From: Ottelia alismoides
Taxonomy: Eukaryota > Streptophyta > Magnoliopsida > Alismatales > Hydrocharitaceae
Direction of reading: 5' to 3'
Assembly (NCBI GenBank): GCA_037367405.1
Contig: JAZKJV010003124.1
Location: 372,001 to 436,000, forward strand
DNA: 64,000 bases
A program made the translations under genes and the position numbers. Shown one piece after another: positions 34,591 through 47,154 of this stretch. Under the pieces are notes generated by a model, which had not been told where the DNA came from, did no database searches, and was given only the letters and a program-made list of their open reading frames with translations. Every line of letters begins with the position of its first letter. Position 1 is the stretch's first letter.

Positions 34591-35751
34591 GACAGCCCTT
34601 CTTCTCCTCCTGGAGTAAATTTTGGACATGACCTTGCAGATTCTAGAAATATCAAGAATACCCCCCAGCTGGGCACGTGCACTTTGAAGGGTTTACAGTG
34701 GACCCCCTTGAAGCTCAAACTATTGTGAAGAAGTCCTGGACGCACGTGCAGTGCAGCACCCTCCTGGAAAATTTGCACTTCGACCCCTGCGAGTCATGGT
34801 AATTGCATTTTTGTCCCATCAGCATATTTGTTTTTAATCAATTTTGTTTCTATATTACAACCATATCCCTGTGTTCGCATGTTTATTTGAACAATCATTT
34901 CAGTCTTTTTATTATTTCTAAAAATTGCTTATTGTAGAACCCTTATGCTAATCATTATGGGTATTTGATTGAATTTTTGTGAGTCTTGGTCTATTTAATA
35001 GAATTAATTTGATGAAATATTGCATATTTTATCCAATACTTATTATCAAATTGATTTTGAAGTGATCGTTGCTCCAAAAAATCTCAAAAATTCATTCTAC
35101 ATTGTGCCCAAAAAACATCACATTTACACACATAACGAGGTCTAAATAAATTAATTGGTATTTCTCTTAATTGATTTTTAATAAGTTAAAAATTAGTTGT
35201 TTTTCGGATCTAGTAATTTTCCTGGATCATATCACATAGAGTCATGTAGGATAATTTTAGTTTTTGAAAATAATTTAATTTTATATTTATTAAAATTAAA
35301 TTTACAAAGATCACCCTGTATTCATATTTAATTCATAGTTAGTTCATTTAGAGTCAAAAATTTCTAAAAATATTAGGGTATCTTCATTCCATCATAATTG
35401 ACATTTTGGCCAAGTTTGAGAATTTTTTTACTTAATTTGACCATATCAACATTTTAACCCTCGAATTTGTCCAAGATTATATTGTATTTATTTTAGTTGC
35501 ATAAAAAACAAAAAAAGCATTCTCCTGAAAACTTAGCATCCAGATTGACTTTAAATTAACCTAAGGAGAAAGCAGCCTCCCTGAGTTTGGCAGTGGGCTT
35601 GCCCAAGTAAAATAAAAATTACCACTCGATATTAATTAATATATTAATTAAAGTGGTTTTTGATAAGTTCGATTTTTACCTGACTGCAACGAACACATCA
35701 AATTTAATCCGTAATCTGGTTAGATAAGAGGGTGAATAAAGAGTTTCTCAA

Positions 35752-35771
35752 ATGGCACCGTTGTCGAGGAG
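35752..35771 (+). promoter_or_regulatory. Primer binding site of element F
   Basis: AATGGCACCGTTGTCGAGGA directly follows the LTR end CTCA. Element E has AATGGCATTATTATCGGGGA at the same place. The pattern resembles the TGGCGCCGTTGCCGGGG-type PBS known in Athila/Tat elements. The priming tRNA would need a match to tRNA 3' ends. Confidence 0.7.
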
Positions 35772-37421
35772 GCACGGCTTAGGTTAATTTGTAGAAAATT
35801 TAGATTTTAGGTTTTCCATCCTCGGGTAGTCTGATTCCCAATTTTTCTTGTGAATATTTTTTCTATCTATTTTTAGCATTTGTTTATTCTGTTTCATTCT
35901 TTCCCTGAACATCATTTATTTTTGTGCGAGGAACATGAGGCATCGAAGGCAATTCACCAGACGAGCCGAAGAGCCTGCATTGATTTAAACTGAGTGGTTG
36001 TTGAGAGAACTTGTAAAAAAAGTTTGCATTTACAGTGGTTCCTGTTTAGATTCTCGTGCGTATGTGAATGATAAAAAGAGTGTCCATGTGTTGTGTGGTT
36101 GCTTGACGTAGGATAGGACCTGTACTAGCAGCTCTTAGAGCTTTCTTGGTATTGTCTGTGTTTGTAATATCTAGGACTACACTTCACCATTAAAAGACAC
36201 ACTTAGACCGTAGAATATAACCAAATTTAACGTGTTCTTCACTCTCTAATAAAACTGCTTGTCTAGGAGCGGCTTTTTATCGTTTGCTTTCATTTAGATA
36301 AATTTCAATTCTGTTTTGCATCCCGCATGTAGAGTACAAGGATTACTGTAAGTCTTTTGAACTTGGCATACATCATCGTTTTATCGTGCATCAGCTTTTC
36401 TCGACTCCTTACCCCTTGGTTTTTCTAACTTAGGATTAAAGTAAATTGGGACTGGACAATAAGTGTGCCTTGTGTATTGGACGAATCAAATGTCCATCTA
36501 ACTTAAATCGGGACTACTAAACAAATTGACCAAAAATTATGTTTGCAGGAGAATAACCCCGACCTTGATTTCAGGCTGAGTAAGGGTGCAGAGTGTGTGC
36601 ACACCCCAAGGCAGAGCGAAAATCCCCGCCTTCCATATCACATACCCCGATCCTAGAAAATATCGCAAGCTGAATTCTTATAGGTTCAAGTGACCAGCAC
36701 CAAGTAGCCTCCACATGTTTCGGTAGGTAGATAGGGGGAAAGCAACGGTGCACCACGACAAGTTGCTAGTAACCCCTCGGGGTGAAGTTAAAAGCCTTGT
36801 CAGCCTCCGCCTACTTCAGTAGGTAGATAGGGGCAGGTCCTTGAACTTCTCAGATGGGTATAGGAGCGAAGAAAGGAAGAGCGTTGGTATCTTAGGCGAC
36901 ATGTTAAACAAGGGAGACGCATCCGGCTTTGAGCCGACTTCCCTATAGGTCACGAAATCCTTGATATTTGCTTGAAAAATCACACTTAAAATCAACCAGA
37001 TTATTCAGAACCGACTTTGGGTCCTTCACCGTGTTGAGTGTGAACTCAGAGTTTGTGATTTTGCTTGCTTTAGGTAGGATTCAAATCCTATCTTTACACA
37101 CTTGTACTCCCAATTCTTCTTTATGCCATTGAAGATGACTTACTGGGGGGATATCTACTCAAGCTTCTCAAATCTCTCATTGAACCCCTCACGAAGTTCG
37201 TCTTCATCGGCCCAAGCGTAACTTGGACCAACCCGAGCTCATGACCCTCTTGAGTTCGGGATCCCCCACTCTCGGATGGTTACCCTCAAACCATTCCTTT
37301 CCTCTCCTCTCATCTCTCTGAGGAAGACCTTCATCTCGGCGAGGACATCTTCATTCATATATATTCTTCTAATATAGACAACATTGTTGTACCAGGTGAA
37401 GAAGATCAACGCAAAACCAAG
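35772..37421 (+). other. Element F leader
   Basis: Untranslated leader with no long frame. GGTAGGTAGATAGGGG is present at about 36721 and 36820. The long leader is usual for this lineage. Confidence 0.55.
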
Positions 37422-39166
37422 ATGCCTCCTAAGAAAAACCCAGACAAAGAGGAACACAGAGATGAACCTATGCATCAAGTCCTTTCCTGTTTAGCTAGAG
37501 CCGAGCAGTTGAATGCAGATCTTAAGGCCAAGGTGGGACAGATGATAGAGGTAGGTGGAATAGATAGACCGATGGTAGATGCCTACAACCCAGCTGAGAA
37601 TGGGATGCGTAGTTGGCTCGTACCGGAGGTACCCCCAGAAGCATTTGAGTTGAAGCCCCATTTCCTTAGTCTGCTACCGAAGTTTAATGGAAATGCCACC
37701 GAATAAGCATACGCTTTCCTGAGAACTTCGAGTTGGTATGTAACAACCTTAGTCACCCTAGGGTTGGACAAGATTACATCAGGCTGAAGACTAACCCACT
37801 TGCCTTAGGAGATAAGGTTGCCCATTGGCTGAAGAACCTCGGGGTTAGATGTATGACATAGATGCAATTCAAAGATTTATTTTTGAATAAGTTCTCCCCA
37901 CTTAGTAGGACCAACCAGATGAGGATGAAGATCACTAGATTTTTCCAGGGCCCCCACGAATCATTCCATGAAGCATGGGACATGTTCAATGATTTTGATA
38001 CAAAAATGCCCTTGCCATGACATTACCAAGGTTATCTTAGTCCAAACCTTGTTTTGTGCATGCCCCCTGAAATGCAGGGGTTAGTGAGTGCAGCCTGTGG
38101 AGGTAGCTGTCTGAATAAGAATGAAGATGTCGTATGGAAGATCTTAGAGTAGATGGCGGAAACAAGCAGACCTCAGGCAACCTAGCATGGGGATAATAGT
38201 TGATAATCTCACCATGGTAGAACAGATCCACAAGAGGGTCACGGGCCTTGAGGCACTTTCACGATTGCTGAAACAAGTGGAGGAATTGACCGAGAAGGTA
38301 GAGAAGATACGACTACCTACCTCTTCTGCACCACCTATACCTGTACATCGAGTTCATCTAGTATAGGAGCAGGTACAGGGACCTCAGAGCAGCTGGGTTG
38401 AGGAGAAGCAATACACTCAGCAGGAGCAGCATGCACCCCCACAGGTGGAGTTAGTCTACGAGGAGCCTTCACAGGTATTTGAGATCAACAAGCTGTGGTA
38501 CAGCCATGACCCCGTCGGCAGACAATTGGGGATAGGCAACGGTCAGCCACACCGACCTTCCCTAGCTTACCAGGAAACCAGCTCCCTCCCCACACCACGC
38601 TTTGTACAGTCCCGATCAGGATAAGGATACCAGCTTCAACAACACCAACATCAACGCACATTCCACTCAGGCCAACACGGCCCTCCACCACCTTACACCG
38701 CACCATCCCACTCGCAGCAATACCGACAAGGCCAGCAGAGCTAGTATAGACAGTCGGATCACTCATCCTCTAGTCAACAGCCGCCGGCCCAACCTACTAG
38801 TGAATTGGAGTCCCTCACCTTGACCATCCAGACATTGACTAATAGGGTTCAGCATATACAGGATGATTACATGGATATAAGAATAGATCTGAACCGTGTC
38901 TCATGCCACTAAGATCAGCTGATGACACCAAAGGCCTCAATTCCCGCCCAGGTTCAAGCCAACCCCAATAGCTTGAAACAGGGTTTGCATCGACCATGCG
39001 ATCATGTATATTATTCAGATTATTCTCTATCTGAACACGATATCCTTTCGTACAATAACGTTAATCATATGTCCCTCAGGAACGGAAGGATAGTAACCGT
39101 ACCTGATCAGGCACATGTACACGAGGAAGATGCCACCAAGTCTCTACCTGATGAGAACTTGAGGTA
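37422..39166 (+). pseudogene. Element F gag remnant
   Basis: It starts MPPKKNPDKEEHRDE and is open to 37706. The reading then shifts frame repeatedly. Collinear gag motifs are FELKPHFLSLLPKFNGNATE, ELVCNNLSHPRVGQDYIRLK, GDKVAHWLKNL, QMRMKITRFFQGPHESFHEA, GLVSAACGGSCLNKNEDVVW. A Gln/Pro/Ser-rich tail follows (38580-38830) and then 38922-39167 with NHMSLRNGRIVTV, the LRSGK-like motif. It has at least six stops or shifts. No CCHC knuckle is visible. Confidence 0.8.
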
Positions 39167-39385
39167 GAGGAGCAGCATCACCGACATCAACAGAATAAGA
39201 GGATTTTCAAGTCCTCAAAATGAAATGGCAAGAAGGAGAGGAGCACCAGCAATGAAGCAAGCTAGCCAGATGAAGAGCCCGCACCTCCATCTGAGGATGC
39301 AACATCACCTGTTTCGTTTCCTGAATTTCTTTCCAGTCAGTGTCAAAGTCAGAGTCCCAGTCCTGTACAGAACTCAGTTTCCCAT

Positions 39386-40198
39386 TTGAATGAGAATATT
39401 TCAATTTCAAAATCTGAGTTGTCATCAATAATCCCTTTCCCCCGCATCCTTAAGGGTGGAAAGAAGAAGAAGACCAAAAAAATCCAAAAAGATGACCCTG
39501 AGATGGCTGAATTTTGTAACAAATATATCAAGATCACAATTTACTTTAATAAGTATGTGGATATGACAGCTGCATTTCATAAGTACCTTAAGGTGAGATG
39601 CACACCTACTAGGGTCAGGAGGAAAACTAGAAGCCGTGTTGAGAAGCACATTTTGTCAATATCCAGTACTTGCGCCATCAAGAATGTGTTTCCAAGGAAG
39701 CGAAGGGACATGGGTGCCCATTATGTGGTGAGTCATGTCGATGACATTGCGTTTGCACGCACTCTCCTAGACAATGGATCCTCAATTAATCTGATGCCTA
39801 CATTCCTCTATGAGCGGCTAAATCTAGGACCTCTTAGGAAATCTAGAGCCTTACTCTAGTTCGCAGATAAATCAACCAAGAGGTTTAAGGGAGAATTGGG
39901 GAACATTATCATCAAAGTCGAAGGTCGGGATTACATGGTGGACTTTACAGTCCTTGATATGGAGACCCCTCGAAATTGGAGAGATTCCAAGATCATTCTC
40001 GGAAGGCCCTTCCTAAGAACAGCAGGGGCCTTATTTGATTATAAAATCAGGAAAATTCAATTTCAAACTCCATATGGAGATGAAGAACTTGAGATGAAGC
40101 AAACAAGGTGGCAGAGGCCAGATATCGAATTAAGCACCGAGTACACTTCATCAGAAGCAGATTGTGTTCATGTAGACACCGTTGGGCCATGGAGATAG
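39386..40198 (+). pseudogene. Element F aspartic protease
   Basis: This is nearly intact: one TAG at 39857-39859 splits 157 and about 112 codons. It carries a basic linker (GGKKKKTKKIQKDD), RTRSRVEKHILSIS-like sequence, and FARTLLDNGSSINLMP, in which the usual DTG/DSG reads DNG. Then come FADKSTKRFKGELGNIIIKV and IILGRPFLRTAGALFDYKI. It is the best preserved part of F. Confidence 0.82.
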
Positions 40199-40339
40199 AG
40201 CCCAGCTAGCAACGATAAGTCCCTCGCTATTGGAGAGAACCTTATACATTAGACAGTTTGCAAGATCCTTAGGAATGAATACATCTCAGATCCTACAAAG
40301 AATGCATCCCCCTACATCTTCGATGACACAGAGGCCCAG

Positions 40340-41560
40340 ATGGGCTTGTCAGTCCTTCCCTCTTTAGGAAAATCAGAAGATGAGGATGATGAGTCAGACG
40401 TGGCTTTCACCGATTGCTTAGATACTTTTGACGATTCGACTCCAAAGCTGAATAAGTTGGTGGAAGTTGCTTCAGAGACAAATCCAGCCACTATCAGCAC
40501 AGAGCTAGAATCGATTGAGCCAGATTTCCCTGATGAACACACTTTACCTAAGCTCAAACCATTACCCACAACTCTGAAGTATGCCTTCCTTGCGGGACAA
40601 GAGAGGAAATTTCCGATAATCATCAGTTCACAATAGACCGAGGAGCGGGAATCTTGCTTGCTAGAGATCCTAGAGAAAAACCGCAAGGCGATAGGCTGGA
40701 GCATTTCCGATCTCCACGGGAGAAATCCTACTTTGTGTTCGCATCATATCTACCTTGAGAATGAAGCTAAACCCTCTCATGAATTTCAATGCAGGTTGAA
40801 TCCAAATTTACGAGAGGTCGTGAAGAAGGAGATTGAGAAATAGTGCAACACGGGTTTTATTTACCCCATCTCCGATTTCAAGTGGGTGGCACCTATCCAT
40901 GTTATCCCGAAAAAGTCGAGAATTTAGACAAACACCAATGAGGACAGAGAGGAGATCTTGACACGAGTACCCACATCGTGGCATGTCTGTGTGGATTATA
41001 GATGCTTGAATGTCGCGGTGATGATCATTTTCCCTTACCCTTTTATCGATCAAATCTTAGAAAGATAAGAGAGAAAAGAATTCTTCTGTTTCTTGTACGG
41101 GTTCTTTGCCTACAATCAAGTAGCTATCACTCCTAAGGACCAGGAAAAAACCGCGTTCACATGTCCCTTTGGTACCTATGCTTTTAGGTGCATGCCCTTT
41201 GGGTTATGCAACGCTCCTGATACGTTTCAAAGGTGCATGATTGCATTATTCGTCGAGATGGTAAGTGAATTCCTGGAAGTTTTCATGGATGACTTTTTGG
41301 TCCATGGTGATTCCTTTGATTCATGTTTTAAAAATCTGGACCGAGTCCTCAAAAGATGTTGTGAGGCCAATCTGGTGCTCTCCTGGGAGAAAAGTCGCTT
41401 CATGGTGACATAGGGCATTGTGTTGGGGCATGTCATCTCCAAGAGAGGAATGGAGGTTGACCCTACCAAGGTGGACGTGATCAGATGACTCCAACCAACA
41501 TAAAGAAGTTGTGGTCATTCCTCAAGGATGTTGAATTTTTCAAAGATTTTTCAAAGATCG
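40340..41560 (+). pseudogene. Element F reverse transcriptase remnant
   Basis: It begins with an acidic spacer (GKSEDEDDESDVAFTDCLD) and LKPLPTTLKYAFLAGQERKF, then CLLEILEKNRKAIGWSISDL, FKWVAPIHVIPKK, VCVDYRCLN, TAFTCPFGTYAFRCMPFGLC, NAPDTFQRCM and the active site FMDDF at 41282-41296. Two defects are clear: the first catalytic Asp (F-L-D-G) is Tyr at 41096-41098, and there are stops at about 40634, 40841, 40925, 41066 and 41411. It is inactive. The conserved order supports the Athila/Tat lineage of Ty3/gypsy. Confidence 0.85.
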
Positions 41561-42140
41561 CCCTACCATTAACTGAGCTTTTAGGCAAAGACATGGAGTT
41601 TATTGTCGATCATAAATGTCTTGAGGCCTTTAAGCTACTTCAAGGGATGATCGTGGATGCCCCGATCCTACAAGCTCCAGATTGGTCTCTTCCATTTGAG
41701 ATCATGATAGACGCCTCAGATTTAGTTGTCGGGTTGTATTAGGACAGAGGCAGGGTGGTATCCTGTTCTCTATACACTATGCAAGCAAAGTGCTTGACCC
41801 ACTCAACGTAACTATATAGTTATAGAAAAGGAGATGCTTGCAGCAGTATTCGCCTTGGATAAGTTCAGATCCCATCTCATCGGATCTAAGGTGATTGTAT
41901 TCACAGATCATACAACAACATTACAACACCTAATGGAAAAGAAGAACATGAAGACACGTCTTCTTAGGTGGATTTTACTCATTCAGGAGTTTGACTTGGA
42001 CATTAGAGATAAACCTGGAAATAAGAACGTAGTGGTTGATCACCTTTCCCGTCTCGAAATTCTTGATACTTCTGATGAAACACCTATCCGAGACTCCTTT
42101 CCAGATGAGTGGGTTTTTGTTATAGACTCACTCCCATAGT
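41561..42140 (+). pseudogene. Element F RNase H remnant
   Basis: APILQAPDWSLPFEIMIDAS near 41660-41715 opens the domain. A stop and a shift follow, then an open 101-codon stretch 41834-42139 with [60 protein letters not shown] and VVDHLSRLE. These are the standard gypsy RNase H landmarks in order. Confidence 0.85.
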
Positions 42141-42169
42141 ATGCCAATATAGTGAACTATCTTGTCTCC

Positions 42170-43320
42170 AAGAAAGTTCCCGAAGATTGGCCCGAGAGCA
42201 ACATAAATCGACTCAAGTCAGATGCGAGACATTACCATTGGGAGGATCCGATCCTTTTCTTTGAAGGACTGGATTGTACTTGGAGGAGGTGTATTCCTTA
42301 GGAGGAGTATCATAGTGTCCTTACTTTTTGCCATAGTTTGGAGGCAGAAGGACACCACTCCGGGAAGAGGACCGCATGGTAGGTACTACAATGTGGCTTA
42401 TACTGGCCGACTCTGTTTCGCGATGCTCTCACCTTTGTGTGGTCGTGCCCAGTATGCTAGCGAATGGGAGGAACCGTTGGTTCCAAGGATGATATGCTAA
42501 TGCAGCATGTCATCATTTGTGATGTATTTGATGCTTGGGGCGTCGACTTCATGGGACCATTCCTGGTTAGCTATGGTTTCGAATATATCCTTCTTGTAGT
42601 AGATTATCTGTCAAGGTGGGTGGAGGCGATCCCGACCGAGCCGCAGATAACAAGACTGTTTGTAAATTTATCAGAGATCATATCATCTCTAGGTTCGGGA
42701 TCCCCAAAGTATTGATATCCGATGGGGATAGCCATTTTGTGAACAAAGACATAAAAAAACTCGTAAAGGATTACGACATCGAACACCGTGTGAGTAGCCC
42801 TTACCACCCATAAACCAGTGGCATGGCAGAGGTGTCGAGTAGGGAGGTTAAGACCATATTATAGAAGCTTATCCGCCCAGACAGGAAGGACTGGTCTTAG
42901 ATTGTGGATCATGTCCTTTGGGCTTCCGTAACAGCTTACTTGACACCATTAGGAACCTCCCCATTTCGATTGGTGTTTGGAAAGCCGTGCCATTTGCCCG
43001 CAGAATTAGTTCATAAATCCGAATGGGCAATCAAGAAGGTCAATTGGACTTGAGGCAGAAACATAGAGAGATGGATCTAAATGAACTTGTGGAGATCAGA
43101 AACCGAGCATATGACAACAGTTTGGTATACAAGGACAAGGTAAAGCGTTTGCGCGATAGATTTATCATACGAAAGACCTTTGTTCCTGGACATGGTTGTT
43201 CAATGCAAGGCAGATGGTTTTCCAAGGGAAGCTTAAATATAAGTGGACGGGTCCGTTCATAGTCCGTTTTGTGCATAACAGTGGATGTGTAGAGATATCA
43301 GATCTTACAGATGGAGCATA
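42170..43320 (+). pseudogene. Element F integrase remnant, interrupted by element E
   Basis: The zinc-binding HHCC region is partly readable (FCHSLEAEGHHSGKRTA, then SCPVC in another frame). The catalytic core has GVDFMGP (Asp codon 42545), ISDGDSHF (Asp codon 42721) and TSGMAEVSSRE (Glu codon 42829). The last two are 35 residues apart as expected of D,D35E, but frameshifts separate the first. PYHPQ is broken by a stop at 42811. FGKPCHLPAELVHKSEWAIK is the Athila/Tat-type signature. KLKYKWTGPFIVRFVHN is the C-terminal domain. The frame continues at 56979 (TSLVNGQ, VEPNEQLVCIEENVF) beyond element E. Confidence 0.85.
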
Positions 43321-43321
43321 G
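43317..43321. repeat. Left target duplication of element E
   Basis: CATAG, repeated perfectly at 56974-56978. The two copies bracket an element that starts TGATAAACCC and ends CTTCATCA on the plus strand. Confidence 0.92.
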
Positions 43322-46300
43322 TGATAAACCCAAAAGTTGAGTGGTCGTATGTTCCACACAAGGCGGGAACACAGTCGAAGTGTTGACCACTCTAAATCCG
43401 GATCTAATCAACAATTAACCCACACTCAATCAATCAAACAATGATAAGCAGATGTGAAGTTAAAATTAATTTTTAACTCTGCACAAAATATGTATAGAAG
43501 CAAGTATGCAGAGAGTTCGAACACATGGAGCAAGGCAGGATAGATCAACAAGTGTGTGTGTGTGTGTGAATGTGATGTATTGTCTATACTATGCAATGCA
43601 AATGTTTTTGTGGGTTTTTAATTATAAATTTTTAATTTTATTTTTGATTTTATAATTTTGTATTTTGGTTTTCTTTTTACTGATTTTGTCTTTTTATTTT
43701 ATATTTTATGTTTTTGTATTTTCTTTTTCAATAATGGAGGATATATAATATAGGGAAAGAGATAATATTGTATTAATAAAAATAGGTAAAAATATGCAAA
43801 AATCTTTTTGGTCTTTTTATATTTTTAAGATGTTTTTGTGATTTTTGCGGAATTTTCAGAATGTTTTTGGTATTTTTAAATATCAAAATAAGGGAAAACA
43901 GTGGACTAGGTTGCTGGTCGAAATCAAAATGAGGGTGAAAAATACTCAATACTACCCAATATTCCTCAAATTAATTTTAAAATATAGACAATAAAATAAG
44001 GAAGACATAGCAATTGAGTTTATATTTTTCTGATTTTTCTAGGATTTTTTAGATTTTTATGAAATTTTTAAGTGTTTTCTAATTTTTAAGGTTTTGGATT
44101 TGAATTTTTTAGTGATTTTTGGACTGACACTAGTAGATGATAAGACAAAACAAATATATTTTCTTTGGAATTTTTCAAAACGTTTTCATAATTTTTATGG
44201 ATTTTCTAATGCAACAGTAGGAAAAATGCATGTTTTTTTATTTTTAATAAATATGAAAAATGCAACCAAAATGTAATACAAAAATATGGCGTGAATGAGT
44301 AATGCAACAGGAGCCTAAGTTAAATTTTTGGGAATTTTTCGAATTAAAATGATGCTCCAAATAAATAAGTCAAGCACACAAAAAATGAAAGGCCTGGAAG
44401 GGGCATATATGCAAATATATGCATCCAAGGGCCTAACCGCAATTTTTACGCAAAATATTATAACTAAATAAAAGTGTTTTCGGACAAGTTACAAAATTCA
44501 AGACCCGCAGGGGTATTTTGGCAAAAAGCCCACCCACGCGCTTATGGTGCACGCGCCTGGGGAGGACTAAACAACAATTATACAAAACTTCGGGGCTTAA
44601 ATGCAAAATGTCCAGAAATATATAACTTCAATTAAAAGTTTGTGGGCCAAAACCTAATACTTAAACAGTCGAGCTCCTCAGTGCAAAATTCCTCGCACCT
44701 CACGCGCACCGGCACGTGAGGTGACGTGGACAGAGGCCTCGATGCAATATTAACAAGTACAGGGGCTAGACAGTAAATATTACAAAAAATTTAAAGCAGC
44801 CAATGAAAGTTTAGATATTAATTAATAATTACAAAAATGCTTCGGGTGATAATTTCAAAATACCCAAAGTAGGGGGATCAGACGGTGGCAGATCAATCAC
44901 TTAAGCCACGTGGCATGCGTAAACGGCCCGATACCCCTTCGGATGGAAGGCCCCGATTAGATGCTCCTTGATCGATCGGACGGCTGACACGAGGGGCGAT
45001 CCAACGCTTCCTATACACCTGGAAGAGCATAGCCAAATCCAACGGCGAGGGAGGACTCGGGAAGAACTGGGAGGAACACCGGTGGCCCGATGTTCTCCAG
45101 GCTCAATCGTCGACCTCCGTCAGTCGTGAAGCTTGCAAAACGGTCGCGGCGACTCCTGGGCGGATCCTCTATGTCCCTAGGGGTGCCAAATGGTCCGGTG
45201 AAGCCCGGAGTGGCGGCACAAGGTCGGCGGAGCCGTGGAGCTCCAAGAACCTCGGCTGACCTTCAAACTCCTCCCCCAGGTGCGCGATGCAATACCTGGA
45301 CCTGCAAAACAAGTCAATAGGGTCGCAGGCAAAATGCCGCGACCCTCCAGTGGTGAAGAGGTGGACGATGGGCGGGGGATAACGGAAATGGTGGCTCGCC
45401 GGAGCAAGCTCCGGCGAGGTGGAGAAGACGTGACCTGATGGGTGAAATACGAAATGAAAAGAGGCAAACGAGTTTATGGTTGAAGACAAGTAAAATGGAG
45501 AAAGAAAAACAACGAAAAATGGCCTCAAGAGCTGTGTGCTCGAGGTTGGAACCTCATGACGGCGCAGCCGCCGGAGATGGCTGGAAACACGCTTCAGACC
45601 ACCGCCACACCTCAACGAGGAGCCCGGATCAATCCCCTGTCACCGGAGATCTCAGGCTATGACTCGGATGTCTTGGCTTTGTCCAAATGCGGTTCAAATA
45701 GGATATGGAAGACAAGGGTTTGGTTTTGAAATGTGGTCGAGGCGTGAGGTTCAAGGAGCGATCACGGGCGGCTGGATGATCTAATGACCAAGGTATCACC
45801 TGGATGTGAATACTCGATATGTGGGCTACAAAAGTCGTGAAGGGAGCGGGGTCAAATGGTGAAAGGCGTGGCTCCCAAAAATCCATGAAGATGGGTCAAA
45901 ACCCATTTCTGACAGCAGCAGAGAGGGGGGTCAGACAGTTGACCGGGGTCAACTGTCCAAGCCCTCTGGTTGTTCCACGTGGTCCAACCAGAAAAAACCC
46001 TCTGGAAAAAGTTTTGAAAAATAATTTAAAAATAGTAAATGATTTATTTAATTTTAGATTATTTAATAAAAAATATTTATTTATTTATAAGGTATTTTAT
46101 TCTGATTTTTAATTATTTTTATGAGATATATTTTTACAAGTTGCCTATTATGCCCTTTATAGGTATATTACCTATGTATTTTATTCTTTACTTTTTATTT
46201 TGTGTATTTTGATTTTATTATTTTTATATAGTATTTTATAAAATTATAAAATACTTTTATACACATAATTATATTTTTGTTTTATTTTTCTGAAGTGTTT

Positions 46301-47137
46301 TATATACTTAATAAAATATAAGTATAGTTTATATAGATATGTGTATAGGTATTCTACCTATGTATGATATATACATGTATTTTATTTTGTATTTTAATTA
46401 GGTGTTTATTCTGATTTTAATGTACATATGTATTATAAATAATATTTACAAAATTAAAAAAATATAAAAATACAAAGATAATGAATAAATAATAAATTGA
46501 ATATTTTAATCTGTACGAGTATACAAGTAGGGTCCAAAACTCAACTTTCAAACCGTAACTCCGAAAAATACGAAACCACCTCCATTAAATAGATTATTTT
46601 AAGTTATATACAATTAAAGGTGAGTTTGGTACATTTCGATTTTTTAGTTGCAAGATATGGGTCTGGGAAGTTGGAGTTTTGGAATCTTATTCATACCATA
46701 ACTTTTTATCTGTACATTATTTTTCAGTGAAATTAATTTTGTATTTTTCTTTATGACATTATATACAACTTTCATGTACAAAGTTTCTTTATTTGATGTG
46801 TAAAAAGTGGAACCAAAAATAGGTCCCAAAAATGAATAAAGAATGAATTAAAAAGTATAGGTATTTGACCCTTATCTCTCCCTACTTTATTTCTTGTCGA
46901 CCTATTCATCAAGATGCCTAGGTCTCGGGGTTTGGGTCATAAAATATTTACAATATTTTATTCTTTTTCTTTTCTTTTATTTATTCTATAATTTGGCTTT
47001 AATTACAGTATTTTATACACTAATTTCGTGCACATGCATGAATGCTGAGATGATGGAATTAAGGGTTTTTACATGCATTTGCTAGGGTTTTTGATGCCAA
47101 AATGATAGAATAAAGATGATGAAGTGTGTCTTCATCA
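43322..47137 (-). repeat. Element E 3' LTR
   Basis: 3,816 bp, reading TGATGAAG...TTTATCA in the element's own orientation. It matches 53145-56973 throughout. Both contain a GC-rich centre (about 44880-46010), where several short open frames are duplicated in both LTRs and look accidental. The GT run at 43552-43567 is shorter than in the other copy. Confidence 0.92.
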
Positions 47138-47154
47138 TCCCCCTATACTTTACC
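47138..47154 (-). promoter_or_regulatory. Polypurine tract of element E
   Basis: GGTAAAGTATAGGGGGA on the minus strand, touching the 3' LTR. Its AAGTATAGGGGG core is the same as the right arm of each hairpin in the array at 49123-49720. Confidence 0.85.

Larger units (their letters stand above)
30092..35751 (+). mobile_element. Element F 5' LTR (about 4.5 kb plus a 1.1-kb insertion)
   Basis: It begins TGATGAATATGTGATTCATC and ends TTTCTCA, directly followed by the PBS. Its first 1.8 kb matches the 3' LTR at 59042-60873 segment by segment, including the stretch CCCCTGCTCACAGGGG. By eye the two differ at more than one base in ten, so the insertion is old. Positions 31870-32975 are a hAT insertion absent from the 3' copy. 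The part after 33037 has no counterpart here because the 3' LTR is truncated, so the LTR extent rests on the PBS. Confidence 0.75.

Noticed and set aside
45090..45886. Overlapping open frames on both strands with high GC (also 54806-55721)
   Set aside because: They occur at the same place in both LTRs of E, overlap on opposite strands and match no family. They are GC-rich LTR sequence.
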